Position numbers and translations under genes: made by a program
Part shown: positions 25,519 to 33,886 of the stretch, piece by piece
Layout of the letters: each line of letters begins with the position of its first letter
Numbering within the stretch: the first letter of the stretch is position 1
Origin: Streptomyces muensis
GTDB taxonomy: Bacteria > Actinomycetota > Actinomycetes > Streptomycetales > Streptomycetaceae
Reading direction: 5' to 3'
DNA length: 64,000 nucleotides
NCBI RefSeq assembly: GCF_021474425.1
Contig: NZ_JAKEIP010000006.1
Location: 46,835 to 110,834, forward strand
The notes under the pieces: generated by a model
What the model was told of the DNA's origin: nothing
Database searches by the model: none
The model's input: the letters and a program-made list of their open reading frames with translations, nothing else

Positions 25519-26447
25519 CACCGCTCCCTCATAAGGCGCTGGATGGGCAGGATCACGGCGAGGACCAGCACCATCAGAACGACACCCATGGCCGAGGCGG
25601 CGCCCACCTTCGCCTGTGTGAACGCAAGCTGGTAGATCTCCACGCCAGGCACCGCGGTGGCGCGTCCGGGACCGCCGCTCGTCATCACGTAGACGACGTC
25701 GAAGCTGGCCAGCGCCGCGATCATCGTCAATGTCACGCACACGGTCAGCTCTCTGCGCACCCCGGGCAGAGTGACGGCGAAGAACTCGGCCACCGGACCG
25801 GCGCCGTCGACACGCGCGGCGTCGTACAGGGCCGGGTCGATCTTGGCCATACCAGTGCTCAGCAGCAGCATGCAGAAGCCGAGCATCACCCAGGTGCCGA
25901 CGAAGCCCACGGCGGGCAGAGCGGTGTCGAAATCCCCGAGCCAGGGGCGAGCCAGTTGGCCCAGGCCGACCCCGCGCAGGGTCTCGTTGATCACGCCGTC
26001 GCTGGAGTAGAGCCAGGACCACGCGATGGCCGCGCCCACCAGCGGCACCACCTGCGGCAGGAACAGCACCGTACGCGCGGCATGGGCCGCACCCGAGGAC
26101 AGCCGCCTGGTCAGCGTGGCGGCGGCCAGAGCGAGTACCACCGACAGAACGGTGTAGAAGAGCATCAATTCGAACGCGTGAACAAGAGTGGTGAGCCGGT
26201 CGGGCTCGTCGAAGATCTTGATGTAGTTGTCCATGCCCACGAAACGGGCCACGCCGATGCCGTTCCAGTCGTACAGCGAGTACTGGACCGAACGGCCCAG
26301 CGGCTGAAGGACGAACAGCCCGTAGAAGACCATCGCCGGCGCCAGGTACAGCCAGCCGGTCCATTCGCGCCGTCGGCGCCGGGCACCCGCCGACAGGGAC
26401 CGATCCCTGCGCCGGGAGCCCGAAACCGTACCTGAGCGACGGCTCAT
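25518..26447 (-). CDS. Sugar ABC transporter permease (MalF type)
   Basis: A 309-aa permease. A basic N-terminus (RRRRREWTG) precedes the first membrane helix YLAPAMVFYGLFVLQPLGRS; further helices and the coupling loop DAARVDGAGPVAEFFAVTLP follow. It forms the heterodimeric pore with the MalG-type protein encoded just downstream. Its start overlaps the stop of the binding-protein gene by four bases (ATGA), so the three transporter genes and the hydrolase form one tightly packed operon. Confidence 0.88.
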   Translation of the reverse strand: MSRRSGTVSGSRRRDRSLSAGARRRRREWTGWLYLAPAMVFYGLFVLQPLGRSVQYSLYDWNGIGVARFVGMDNYIKIFDEPDRLTTLVHAFELMLFYTVLSVVLALAAATLTRRLSSGAAHAARTVLFLPQVVPLVGAAIAWSWLYSSDGVINETLRGVGLGQLARPWLGDFDTALPAVGFVGTWVMLGFCMLLLSTGMAKIDPALYDAARVDGAGPVAEFFAVTLPGVRRELTVCVTLTMIAALASFDVVYVMTSGGPGRATAVPGVEIYQLAFTQAKVGAASAMGVVLMVLVLAVILPIQRLMRER

Positions 26448-27802
26448 CGACCGAGCTCCGACTCGTACGCCTCCTGCACCGAGTCCACGAAGTCCCGCGG
26501 CGACATGCGGCCGGTCGCGAGTTCCTGAAGGCCGGGCGAGAGCGCGCCCGCCAGGATGCCCGCGGTCGCGTTCGCGACGAAGTCGACCGCCCCGTTCTCG
26601 GACGCCACCTCCTGGGCTCCCGCGAGGGTCTGTCGCTGCAGCTCGGAACCTGCCTTGGGCAGCGCCAGGCCGGACGGGCCGCCCGGGCTGGAGCCCGTGG
26701 TCTCGACCACGAGACGGCGTGCCTCCGGGGCGGTGTGGACCCAGTTGAGGAAGAACGCGGCCACGTCCGCGTGCTTGGCGTTCTTCGGAATGACGAAGGA
26801 CGAAGGAGCGGCCATGGCGTAGTGCGGCGCGGACGCCGACGTGCCGGGCACAAGGAAGAAGCCGGTGTTTCCCTTGGTGTTCTTCTGGAGGTTGCTGGCC
26901 TCCCAGTCACCGTTGAACATGAACAGCCCCTCGCCCTTGGCGAACCGGCCCATCATCGTCGGGTAGTCGATGGCGTTGACATCGCTGGGCAGGTATTCGG
27001 CGCGGGCCCATTTCCGCAGGACTTCGGCGGCCTTCAGCGAGGAGGGCAGATCGAAGGTGGCACCGGGTTCGTTGTACAGCCACTTCTTCAGCTCGTCCGT
27101 GTTGCCGAACTGGTTCTGCAGTGCCTGGTACGGGAAGGCGAGTCCGGCGTCCTTACCGGACTGCATGATCGGCTGGATTCCCTGCTTCTTCGCCTTGGCC
27201 ATCAACGACTCGAACTCGTCGATCGTCTTCGGCGGCTGTGTCATGCCGATCCGCTTGGCGAGTGTCTTGTTGTAGTAGACGCCGGTGCTGCCGTAGCCGA
27301 TGCCCAGCCCGTACAGCGGTCCACTGCCGCGGACGCCCTTGGTGTTCACGGTCATCTGATCCAGAAGGGTCGAGGGCCAAGTGTCCCAGCCGTACGCCTT
27401 CGCATAAGGGTCGAGGTTCGTCAGCAGACCGTTCTTGGCCGCTGCCGCGACCTGCGGGTAGCGGACGATATCGGGAGCCTCGGGTGAGGCCATTACCTTC
27501 TGTGCGTTCTGGAGAAGGTTGGCGAACTCGTCGGACTTCACCGAGAACGTGATGTTGGGGTACTTCCGGGTGAAAGCCTCTGTCAGAGGCGTCATCTGCC
27601 CGGCGAAATTCGACTCCAGGTAGAGCGCGACGGTGGTCTTCTCCGTCGGCAGCGCGGTGCTCACGTTGCCCGAGGGGACAGAGGACGTGGTGGTGCCGGG
27701 ACCCGGCGCCGAGCAGGCCGACGTGACGAGCGTGACACCCACGCCGGCCAGGGCGAGGCGGCGGACGCGGCGCCGGGCGCCAGTCATGAGCGGTAGGGAC
27801 AT
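26444..27802 (-). CDS. Sugar-binding lipoprotein of ABC importer
   Basis: A 452-aa extracellular solute-binding protein (family 1). A basic N-terminus and hydrophobic segment end in the lipobox LVTSAC with the lipidated Cys at residue 30, so it is anchored to the outer face of the membrane. The mature part has the usual features of sugar-binding proteins (ALYLESNFAGQMTPLTEAF, YPQVAAAAKNGLLTNL, FMFNGDWEA). The ligand cannot be named. It is the first gene of the importer-hydrolase operon; the upstream 1-kb gap must contain its promoter, but no LacI-type operator was recognised. Confidence 0.87.
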   Translation of the reverse strand: MSLPLMTGARRRVRRLALAGVGVTLVTSACSAPGPGTTTSSVPSGNVSTALPTEKTTVALYLESNFAGQMTPLTEAFTRKYPNITFSVKSDEFANLLQNAQKVMASPEAPDIVRYPQVAAAAKNGLLTNLDPYAKAYGWDTWPSTLLDQMTVNTKGVRGSGPLYGLGIGYGSTGVYYNKTLAKRIGMTQPPKTIDEFESLMAKAKKQGIQPIMQSGKDAGLAFPYQALQNQFGNTDELKKWLYNEPGATFDLPSSLKAAEVLRKWARAEYLPSDVNAIDYPTMMGRFAKGEGLFMFNGDWEASNLQKNTKGNTGFFLVPGTSASAPHYAMAAPSSFVIPKNAKHADVAAFFLNWVHTAPEARRLVVETTGSSPGGPSGLALPKAGSELQRQTLAGAQEVASENGAVDFVANATAGILAGALSPGLQELATGRMSPRDFVDSVQEAYESELGR

Positions 27803-28817
27803 GGTGACTCCAGGAGATCCGAGGCGTGCGGTGCGTCAAGCAGTGCCGTGGGGGACATGGGGAGGATGGTGACGCACGGCGAAACCTGGTGGTAACCGCC
27901 AGAGCACTGCGAAACCCGCGACGTTTCCGCCAGGTGGCGGCTCGGCGCCTTGTGCGACAGCCTCAGGACCGTTCAGAAGGCAGAGGTGAGAACCGCGCAA
28001 GGTGAGAGGTTCTTCGCAGACGTCCGCATCGTTCTCCAGCCGATGTGCCGACGAACGCGGGGCGCGGCTTGTCAGGGGGAAAACCGGCGGAGGGCCCGCC
28101 CCGGGGCGGGGTCGGTCAGCCCGCGCGCCTGACCGCAGGCGGTCGCGACGCCGGACAGTTCGCGCATCGTCGATCACCCAGGTCGCAGGCGCCTTGGCAG
28201 CTCAGCGACACAGACACCGAGCGTGCGGCGGTGCGCACCGCGCTGCCGATGCCTGGCGGACACGGACGCCAAGCAGCGGGCACGCAGATGGACTCCTCAT
28301 GGCGACCGCGTCTGCGCATTCTTCGGGCGCTGGCGGACAAAGGACCCGATCAGCCGACAGAAGACCGACTTCGCGTCGGTGTGCGCAGCGGTCAGCGGTG
28401 GCGTCCCGCCAAGTGGTGTAGCCGGTCAGCCTTCGCGGCTTCGAAGGTCGCGGCCGATTTCGGCCGAACACCCCAGGGCCGGGCGGCCCGCACCGCCCTG
28501 ACCGGCTCGCACAGCGGCGCGCGGCTTCGGCCGGCCGACCGATCACAGGCCGCCGTCCGGACCGGGGCGGTCCGGATGCCTACGCCACTCGGCGGGACGC
28601 CGCCTGGACAGCCACACACCGGGCCAACCGAAGCCGGCATGGACTCGCGTTCGGTGTACCTGGGCGCCCTTTCAACAACCACCTACGCGCGTCCGACTGA
28701 CCGGCGTGACGGCCATCACCCCACGTCCCCGAGGCCCACTGTCGGCGCCGACCGACGCATCATGCCCGCCAGGTTGAAAGGGTCCACCGTGATCCCGGAA
28801 CTGCACCGCCGAGCCGA
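27803..28817. other. 1-kb region without a recognisable gene
   Basis: The largest gap in the window. Long frames are open on both strands, as expected at this GC content, but they are rich in Arg/Pro/Gly/Thr with no domain, no ribosome site and no hydrophobic core, so I do not call them. The left end must hold the promoter of the sugar importer. Nothing resembling a tRNA, repeat array or the 18-bp operator was found. Confidence 0.5.
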
Positions 28818-29219
28818 TCAATCATCCCCTGAGATCACGGTCCTGACCGTCGCCGTGCCGTGCAGGGCACGTCCGCCGGGCCGGTCGAGCCAGACCTCAC
28901 AGGTGACGACGCCGTCGCCCGTGACGTCGGTGACCACGCCTCCCGCCGTCACCCTGTCTCCCGCGAAGACGTTGGCGAGCAACCGGGTGGACAAGTTCAT
29001 GATCCGGCCCCCGGGGAATGCCTCTCGCAACATGTTGAGCAGGTAGGCGATGTTGACGGGCCCCTGGTTGACGGGCGCTTCGCCGAGGCCGAGCTGCCGT
29101 ACGGCATCGGCGTCGACATGGATGACGTTGGGATCCCCGAGGATCAGCGCCATGACGTGCATCCGGGTGGCGTCCACCTCGGCTGTCCACACCGGCAAGT
29201 GTGTTCCCTTGCGGGTCAT
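28818..29219 (-). CDS. MaoC-like enoyl-CoA hydratase subunit (catalytic half)
   Basis: A 133-aa single hot-dog-fold MaoC domain. The hydratase motif is visible as ILGDPNVIHVD, with Asp29 and His34 in the catalytic positions. It would hydrate a 2-enoyl-CoA to a 3-hydroxyacyl-CoA. The ATG overlaps the stop of the upstream MaoC-N gene (ATGA), and the pair follows an acyl-CoA dehydrogenase. This is the order seen for heteromeric steroid side-chain hydratases such as ChsH1-ChsH2, in which one partner is catalytic and the other binds the bulky CoA substrate. It is the last gene of the operon. Confidence 0.82.
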   Translation of the reverse strand: MTRKGTHLPVWTAEVDATRMHVMALILGDPNVIHVDADAVRQLGLGEAPVNQGPVNIAYLLNMLREAFPGGRIMNLSTRLLANVFAGDRVTAGGVVTDVTGDGVVTCEVWLDRPGGRALHGTATVRTVISGDD

Positions 29220-29686
29220 GCCTGTGCCGCCTCTCTCCGAGGCAGGACGAAGGTCTCCCTGCAGCGGGCCACGAGCAGGGAATCCGGTGCGTGGACCTCG
29301 TACTCGACGGTGACGAGATCGAAGACCCCCAGCGCACGGCCCTTCTTGCGCACGGCTCTCGTCACGCGTCCCGTCACGGCGTACTCCACACCGGTCTCGA
29401 AGGGCCGCAGCATGTCCAGGTCGCACTCGCCGAGCATCGGCCCGTCGGCGCCACTGCTTCCGAACAGTCCCAGCAGCCCGCCCACGTCCAGGCCGATGCC
29501 GGTTTGCGCGACGACGAAGGACCAGATCGGGTGGGGCTCGGGGGCCGGTCCCGGCGGGGTGGGTGCGCGCACCGCGGAGTCCAGCATGCGGCTGACCACC
29601 GGGTCGATCCGGTGGCGCCCCGGCGGCAGCTCGGTACCGACGAGGGCGATGAGCTCCGCCTCGTCGGGCGGGGTCGCGCCGCCCAT
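29216..29686 (-). CDS. MaoC-N/FAS1-dehydratase-like partner subunit
   Basis: A 156-aa hot-dog-fold protein with the N-terminal-MaoC (FAS1-like dehydratase) signature: HPIWSFVVAQTGIG, the conserved DLDMLRPFETGVEYAVTGRVTRAVRKKGRALG stretch and DLVTVEYEVHAPD. It lacks the D-x4-H hydratase pair seen in its neighbour, so it is probably the non-catalytic, substrate-accommodating half of a heteromeric hydratase. Its start shares one base with the acyl-CoA dehydrogenase stop. Confidence 0.8.
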   Translation of the reverse strand: MGGATPPDEAELIALVGTELPPGRHRIDPVVSRMLDSAVRAPTPPGPAPEPHPIWSFVVAQTGIGLDVGGLLGLFGSSGADGPMLGECDLDMLRPFETGVEYAVTGRVTRAVRKKGRALGVFDLVTVEYEVHAPDSLLVARCRETFVLPRREAAQA

Positions 29687-30849
29687 CAGAACGACCTGGG
29701 CAGGCCGAGGCCCTCGGCGATCGTGTTGCGGGCCATCTCGTTGGTGATCGGGCCGATCCGGAAGAGCCGGGCGTCGCGCCAGTATCGCTGCATGTCGGTT
29801 TCCGCCGAGTAGCCCATCCCGCCGAGGATCTGGATGCCGAGGTCGGCGGCGTTGACGGCGTGCTCGGAGGCGATCACCTTGGCCATGTTGGCCTCCTGTC
29901 CGCACGGCAGGCCCTGGGACTGCAGCCAGGCCGCCTTCTGCACGACGAGTTCGGTCTGCGTCCGCCACATCGCGATGTTGGCGACATGGTGCTGGAGGGC
30001 CTGGAACTCGCCGATCTTGTGCCCGAACGCCTCGCGGACCTGCAAGTACGCGAGTGCGTCCTCCAGCACGCCGTCGAGGATGCCGAGACAGAACGACGAC
30101 AGCATGATCCGCTCGTTGTTCAGGGTCGGCAGCAGCATGTACCAGGCACGGTTGGGCTCGCCGAGCACGAGCTCGTCCGGTACGAAGACGTCGTCGAGGT
30201 ACACGTCGCATGAGCCCATGGCCCGCATGCCGAGCTTGGGGATCTCGCGGATTGTCACGCCCTCGGTCCTGGCAGGCAACGCGAAGAGCGTGACGCCCTG
30301 GTGGCGCTTGGGCGCGTCCTTGTCGGTGAGTGCGAGCAGGAGGATGTTGTCGGCCACGTGCGCCGCCGAGCACCAGGTCTTCTGCCCGTTGAGGATCCAG
30401 CCTCCGTCGCCGCGCACGGCGGTGGTACGCATCATGCCGAGCAGGTCGGTGCCGCCGCTCGGCTCGGTGAACCCGATGGACCAGCGGGAGCGGCCGGCCG
30501 CGATCTCGGGCAGGAAGCGCTGCTTCTGCTCCTCGCTGCCGTACAGGCCGATCGACTTGCCGCCCGCGAAGGAGGTGATGCCCCAGATCCAGGTCAACCC
30601 GGCGAGTGAGCGGGCCAGTCCGCGGGCCAGAGTCATCTGGGTGAGGATGTCGCCGCCCTGGCCGCCGTACTCCTCGGCGATGCCGATGCCGTGGAAGCCG
30701 GCGGCGGTCAGCTTGTCCCACAGGGCGAAGGGGTAGTCGTGCTCAGCTTTCTCCAGCTCGCGGGCCCACTCTTTCGGGGCCTCGCTCTCGACCCAGTCGT
30801 GCACGAGTTTGGTGAGGTCCCGCTGTTCCTCGGCCAGCTGGAAGTCCAT
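29686..30849 (-). CDS. Acyl-CoA dehydrogenase
   Basis: A 387-aa FAD-dependent acyl-CoA dehydrogenase of normal length. Motifs include WSIGFTEPSGGTDLLGM (residues 123-139), ILNGQKTWCSAA and LGIQILGGMGYSAETDMQRYWRDARL. The usual short-chain catalytic Glu near the C-terminus is absent (FRIGPITNEMA), but Glu246 in LNNERIML sits at the position used by long-chain and isovaleryl-CoA dehydrogenases. It would introduce the alpha-beta double bond in a side chain or opened ring. It is followed directly by the MaoC pair, giving dehydrogenation then hydration from one transcript. Confidence 0.87.
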   Translation of the reverse strand: MDFQLAEEQRDLTKLVHDWVESEAPKEWARELEKAEHDYPFALWDKLTAAGFHGIGIAEEYGGQGGDILTQMTLARGLARSLAGLTWIWGITSFAGGKSIGLYGSEEQKQRFLPEIAAGRSRWSIGFTEPSGGTDLLGMMRTTAVRGDGGWILNGQKTWCSAAHVADNILLLALTDKDAPKRHQGVTLFALPARTEGVTIREIPKLGMRAMGSCDVYLDDVFVPDELVLGEPNRAWYMLLPTLNNERIMLSSFCLGILDGVLEDALAYLQVREAFGHKIGEFQALQHHVANIAMWRTQTELVVQKAAWLQSQGLPCGQEANMAKVIASEHAVNAADLGIQILGGMGYSAETDMQRYWRDARLFRIGPITNEMARNTIAEGLGLPRSF

Positions 30850-30890
30850 GGTGTTCCTTCCTGGTGACAGCTCTTGGGGGCCTTGAGGGT

Positions 30891-31862
30891 CTAGAGACCC
30901 GGCCGCAGGATCGCCTTGCCGAAGACCTCGCCTCGTTCCAGCCGGGCGAAGGCCTTCGGCGCGTCCGCGAAGGAGTGGATCCCGTCGATGTGCGGACGGA
31001 TTCCGTGGTGCACGCAGAGCGCCAGCACGGACTCCAGATCGCGGCGGCGCCCCATGGCGCTGCCACGTACGGTGATGTTGTTCAGGGAGAGCCGGGACAG
31101 GTCGGCGGCCGGACCCGCCCCGGTGGTCCAGCCGGCGACCACGACGGTGCCGCCCGGACGGACGCTGCGCACCGAGTGGGCCCAGGTGGCTTCACCGACG
31201 GTGTCGAGCACGGCGTCCACCCGCTCGGGCAGCCGCTCGCCGGTGGAGAAGGTACGGTCGGCGCCGATCTCGGCGGCCTTCGCACGCTTGGCCTCCGACC
31301 GGCCGGTCACCCACATCCGCAGACCGGCCGCCGCGCCCAGTTGGACCGCGGCGGTCGCGACCCCGCCGCCGGCGCCCTGCACCAGCACGGAGTCTCCGGG
31401 GCGGACATCGGCACGTTCGAACAGCATGCGATAGGCGGTCAGCCAGGCTGTGGGCAGACAGGCGGCCTCCGCGAAGCTCAACTGCTCGGGTTTGGCGACC
31501 AGGTTGGCGGTGGGTACCACTACCTGCTCGGCGAAGGCTCCGCCGAGCGCGTCGGAGAGCGTGCCGCGCCGGGGATCGAGCAGCTCGTCCCCGCCTCCTC
31601 GGGAGGCGTCGGCGACGAGGGCGTGAACGACGACAGGTGTGCCGTCGGGTGTGGTCCCGGCCACGTCGCAGCCGAGGACATGCGGATAGGCGGTGGCTGC
31701 TCCCGCACCGCGCAGAGTCCACAGGTCGTGGTGGTTGAGAGCGGCCGCGGCCACGGTGACCAGGGTCTGTCCGGAGCCGGGTTCGGGTGTCGGGAGGTCG
31801 ATGACATCTACGCAACGGACGGGGTCGTCCGCATCGGCAGCGGTAGCGACAACTGCTTTCAT
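30891..31862 (-). CDS. MDR-family NAD(P)H oxidoreductase (quinone reductase/alcohol dehydrogenase-like)
   Basis: A 323-aa medium-chain dehydrogenase/reductase. The substrate domain has AAALNHHDLWTLRG and YPHVLGCDVAG; the cofactor domain has VLVQGAGGGVATAAVQLGAAAG and VTGRSEAKRAKAAEIGAD. The structural-zinc cysteines are absent, so it is more like a quinone or enoyl reductase than a zinc alcohol dehydrogenase. It is divergent from the SDR-ACAD-SDR-crotonase operon over a 114-bp gap holding one operator copy. It probably acts on a CoA or enone intermediate of the pathway. Confidence 0.8.
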   Translation of the reverse strand: MKAVVATAADADDPVRCVDVIDLPTPEPGSGQTLVTVAAAALNHHDLWTLRGAGAATAYPHVLGCDVAGTTPDGTPVVVHALVADASRGGGDELLDPRRGTLSDALGGAFAEQVVVPTANLVAKPEQLSFAEAACLPTAWLTAYRMLFERADVRPGDSVLVQGAGGGVATAAVQLGAAAGLRMWVTGRSEAKRAKAAEIGADRTFSTGERLPERVDAVLDTVGEATWAHSVRSVRPGGTVVVAGWTTGAGPAADLSRLSLNNITVRGSAMGRRRDLESVLALCVHHGIRPHIDGIHSFADAPKAFARLERGEVFGKAILRPGL

Positions 31863-31881
31863 GAGTCCGACGCTAGCGTAC

Positions 31882-31899
31882 CTGCCGACCGTTTGGTAG
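31882..31899. promoter_or_regulatory. 18-bp operator, site 5 (MDR / SDR divergent promoter)
   Basis: CTGCCGACCGTTTGGTAG, with a perfect right half. It lies 20 bp upstream of the MDR gene and 78 bp upstream of the plus-strand beta-oxidation operon. Confidence 0.72.
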
Positions 31900-31976
31900 A
31901 TAATGGTTCACCCGAGCTCGGGGCAGCCGCGCCCAGCCCGGCGGAGGGCCCGGCACAGACAGCGAGGAGGCCGACA

Positions 31977-32744
31977 GTGCAGGTACGGAACTCGGTTGCC
32001 CTGATCACCGGCGGAGCGGGTGGTCTGGGAGCGGGCACGGCCCGGATGATCACCGAGGGCGGCGGTCGGGCGGTCCTTGTGGACCTCCCGACCTCGCCCG
32101 GCAAGGAACAGGTCGCGGCCCTCGGTGAGGACAAGGCAGTGTTCGTCCCCACCGACATCACCGACACCGAGCAGGTGGCGTCGGCGGTCGAGGCGGCCCT
32201 GGAGCGGTTCGGCCGCATCGACCTGTGCGTCAACGCGGCCGGGATCAGCCCCGGCATCCGCACGGTCGACCGCTCGGGGAGGCTCTTCCCGCTCGACGTC
32301 TTCCGTTCCGCCGTGGAGATCAATCTCATCGGGGCGTTCGACGTCTCCCGGCAGGCGGCCCTGGCGATGACCCGCAACGAGCCGGGCACGGACGGCGAGC
32401 GCGGACTGATCGTCCAGGTCTCCTCCATCGCCGCGGCCGAGGGACAGGCCGGACAGACCGCCTACACCGCGTCCAAGGCGGGCCTGGCGGCGATGGTGCT
32501 GCCGATGGCCCGGGACCTGGCCCCCTCCGGCATCCGAGTCATGGGCGTGATGCCGGGCATCATGGACACACCCATGCTGGCCGGACTGGACGACAAACGG
32601 CGCTCGGCCCTGGTCGGCCTGAGCCTGTTCCCCAAGCGCCTCGGCACCCCGGAGGACTTCGCCGTGCTGGTCCGCTCCTTCATGGAGAACACCCTGCTCA
32701 ACGCGGACGTCGTACGCCTCGACGCCGCCGCGCGGCTGGCGTGA
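31977..32744 (+). CDS. SDR 3-hydroxyacyl-CoA dehydrogenase (HSD10-like)
   Basis: A 255-aa SDR similar in layout to type 2 3-hydroxyacyl-CoA dehydrogenase (HSD17B10): ALITGGAGGLGAGTARMI, then CVNAAG where most SDRs have NNAG, IVQVSSIAAAEGQ and the active site AYTASKAGLAAM. The GTG at 31977 is supported by GAGGAGG seven bases upstream. It opens a four-gene operon whose genes overlap by 4 bp (GTGA): SDR, acyl-CoA dehydrogenase, SDR, crotonase. A beta-oxidation role on a steroid-like acyl chain is the natural inference. Confidence 0.83.
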   Translation: MQVRNSVALITGGAGGLGAGTARMITEGGGRAVLVDLPTSPGKEQVAALGEDKAVFVPTDITDTEQVASAVEAALERFGRIDLCVNAAGISPGIRTVDRSGRLFPLDVFRSAVEINLIGAFDVSRQAALAMTRNEPGTDGERGLIVQVSSIAAAEGQAGQTAYTASKAGLAAMVLPMARDLAPSGIRVMGVMPGIMDTPMLAGLDDKRRSALVGLSLFPKRLGTPEDFAVLVRSFMENTLLNADVVRLDAAARLA

Positions 32745-33886
32745 CGATGCGCAGGACGCTGCTCACCGAGGGCCACGAGGATTTCCGGACGGCATTCCGC
32801 TCGTTCCTGCTCAAGCACGCCGTCCCCCACACCGAGCGCTGGGAGTCGCAGGGCTTCGTCGACCGCGCGTTCTGGAAGGAGGCGGGGGCCGCCGGTTTCC
32901 TCTCCTTCGAGGTGCCGCCGGAGTACGGCGGCCTCGGCATCGATGACTTCCGCTACAACGTGGTGATCGCCGAGGAACTGGTGGCGAACGAGGTCGCAGG
33001 CGATGGATTCGCCCTGCACAACGACATCGTGACGCCCTATCTGCTGCACTGGTGCAGCCCGCGACAGCAGCGCCGCTGGCTGCCCGGCTGCGTGGCCGGT
33101 GACACGGTGACCGCGATCGCGATGACCGAGCCCGGTGCGGGCTCCGACCTGGCCGGGATCAGCACGACCGCCCGGATCGAGGGTGACGAGGTCGTACTCG
33201 ACGGGGCCAAGACGTTCATCACCAACGGGACCACCGCCGGGCTCGTCCTGGTCCTTGCCCGGAGCGGTGAGGCGGACGGGCGCGGGATGACCCTGGTCGC
33301 GGTGGAGGAAGGCACGGCCGGCTTCGAGCAGAGCCGGCCGCTGCACAAGATCGGGCGGCGGGCGCAGGACACCGGAGAGATGTCCTTCACGGAGTGCCGG
33401 GTGCCTGCGGCCAACATCGTGGGAGAACCGGGACGCGCGCTCGAACTGGTCAAGCGCAACCTTCCGCGCGAGCGGCTGTCCATCGCCGTGACCGCGGTGG
33501 CCGGGGCCCGGCACGCCTTCGAGCTGGCCCTTGCCCACTGCAAGGAGCGGCAGACGTTCGGGCAAGTCCTCGGCAGCCACCAGACGGTGCTGCACCGGCT
33601 GGCCGAGATGCACACCGCGATCGAGGTGACGGCCAGTCATGTCGACCGCTGCGTCGAGGCGTTGAACGCCGGGGAACTGACCGCGGAAGAGGCCGCGGCC
33701 GCCAAGCTCTGGGCCACCGAAACGCAGTGGTCGGTGACCGACCGGGCCCTGCAGCTCTTCGGTGGCTACGGCTACATGGAGGAGTACCCCATCGCCCGAA
33801 TCTGGCGCGACGCACGGGTGCAGCGCATCTACGGAGGGACCAGCGAGATCATGGCCGAGATCGTAGGGCGGGGGCTGCTGCGGTGA
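32741..33886 (+). CDS. Acyl-CoA dehydrogenase
   Basis: A 381-aa acyl-CoA dehydrogenase. The FAD and substrate motifs AIAMTEPGAGSDLAG (residues 125-139), FITNGTTAGLVLVLA and GGYGYMEEYPIARIWRDARV are clear. The C-terminal catalytic-Glu site reads IYGGTSEI, with Gly, as in isovaleryl/long-chain enzymes; Glu244 in LPRERLSI is the probable base. The GTG at 32741 overlaps the SDR stop (GTGA); an ATG two codons further is equally possible. It may act on a different chain-length or ring substrate from the enzyme at 29.7-30.8 kb. Confidence 0.87.
   Translation: MTMRRTLLTEGHEDFRTAFRSFLLKHAVPHTERWESQGFVDRAFWKEAGAAGFLSFEVPPEYGGLGIDDFRYNVVIAEELVANEVAGDGFALHNDIVTPYLLHWCSPRQQRRWLPGCVAGDTVTAIAMTEPGAGSDLAGISTTARIEGDEVVLDGAKTFITNGTTAGLVLVLARSGEADGRGMTLVAVEEGTAGFEQSRPLHKIGRRAQDTGEMSFTECRVPAANIVGEPGRALELVKRNLPRERLSIAVTAVAGARHAFELALAHCKERQTFGQVLGSHQTVLHRLAEMHTAIEVTASHVDRCVEALNAGELTAEEAAAAKLWATETQWSVTDRALQLFGGYGYMEEYPIARIWRDARVQRIYGGTSEIMAEIVGRGLLR

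Noticed and set aside
28045..29046. Plus-strand frame of about 330 codons in the large gap
   Set aside because: Composition is Arg/Pro/Thr/Gly-rich and random-looking, it runs through the MaoC gene on the other strand, and it has no motif or ribosome site.
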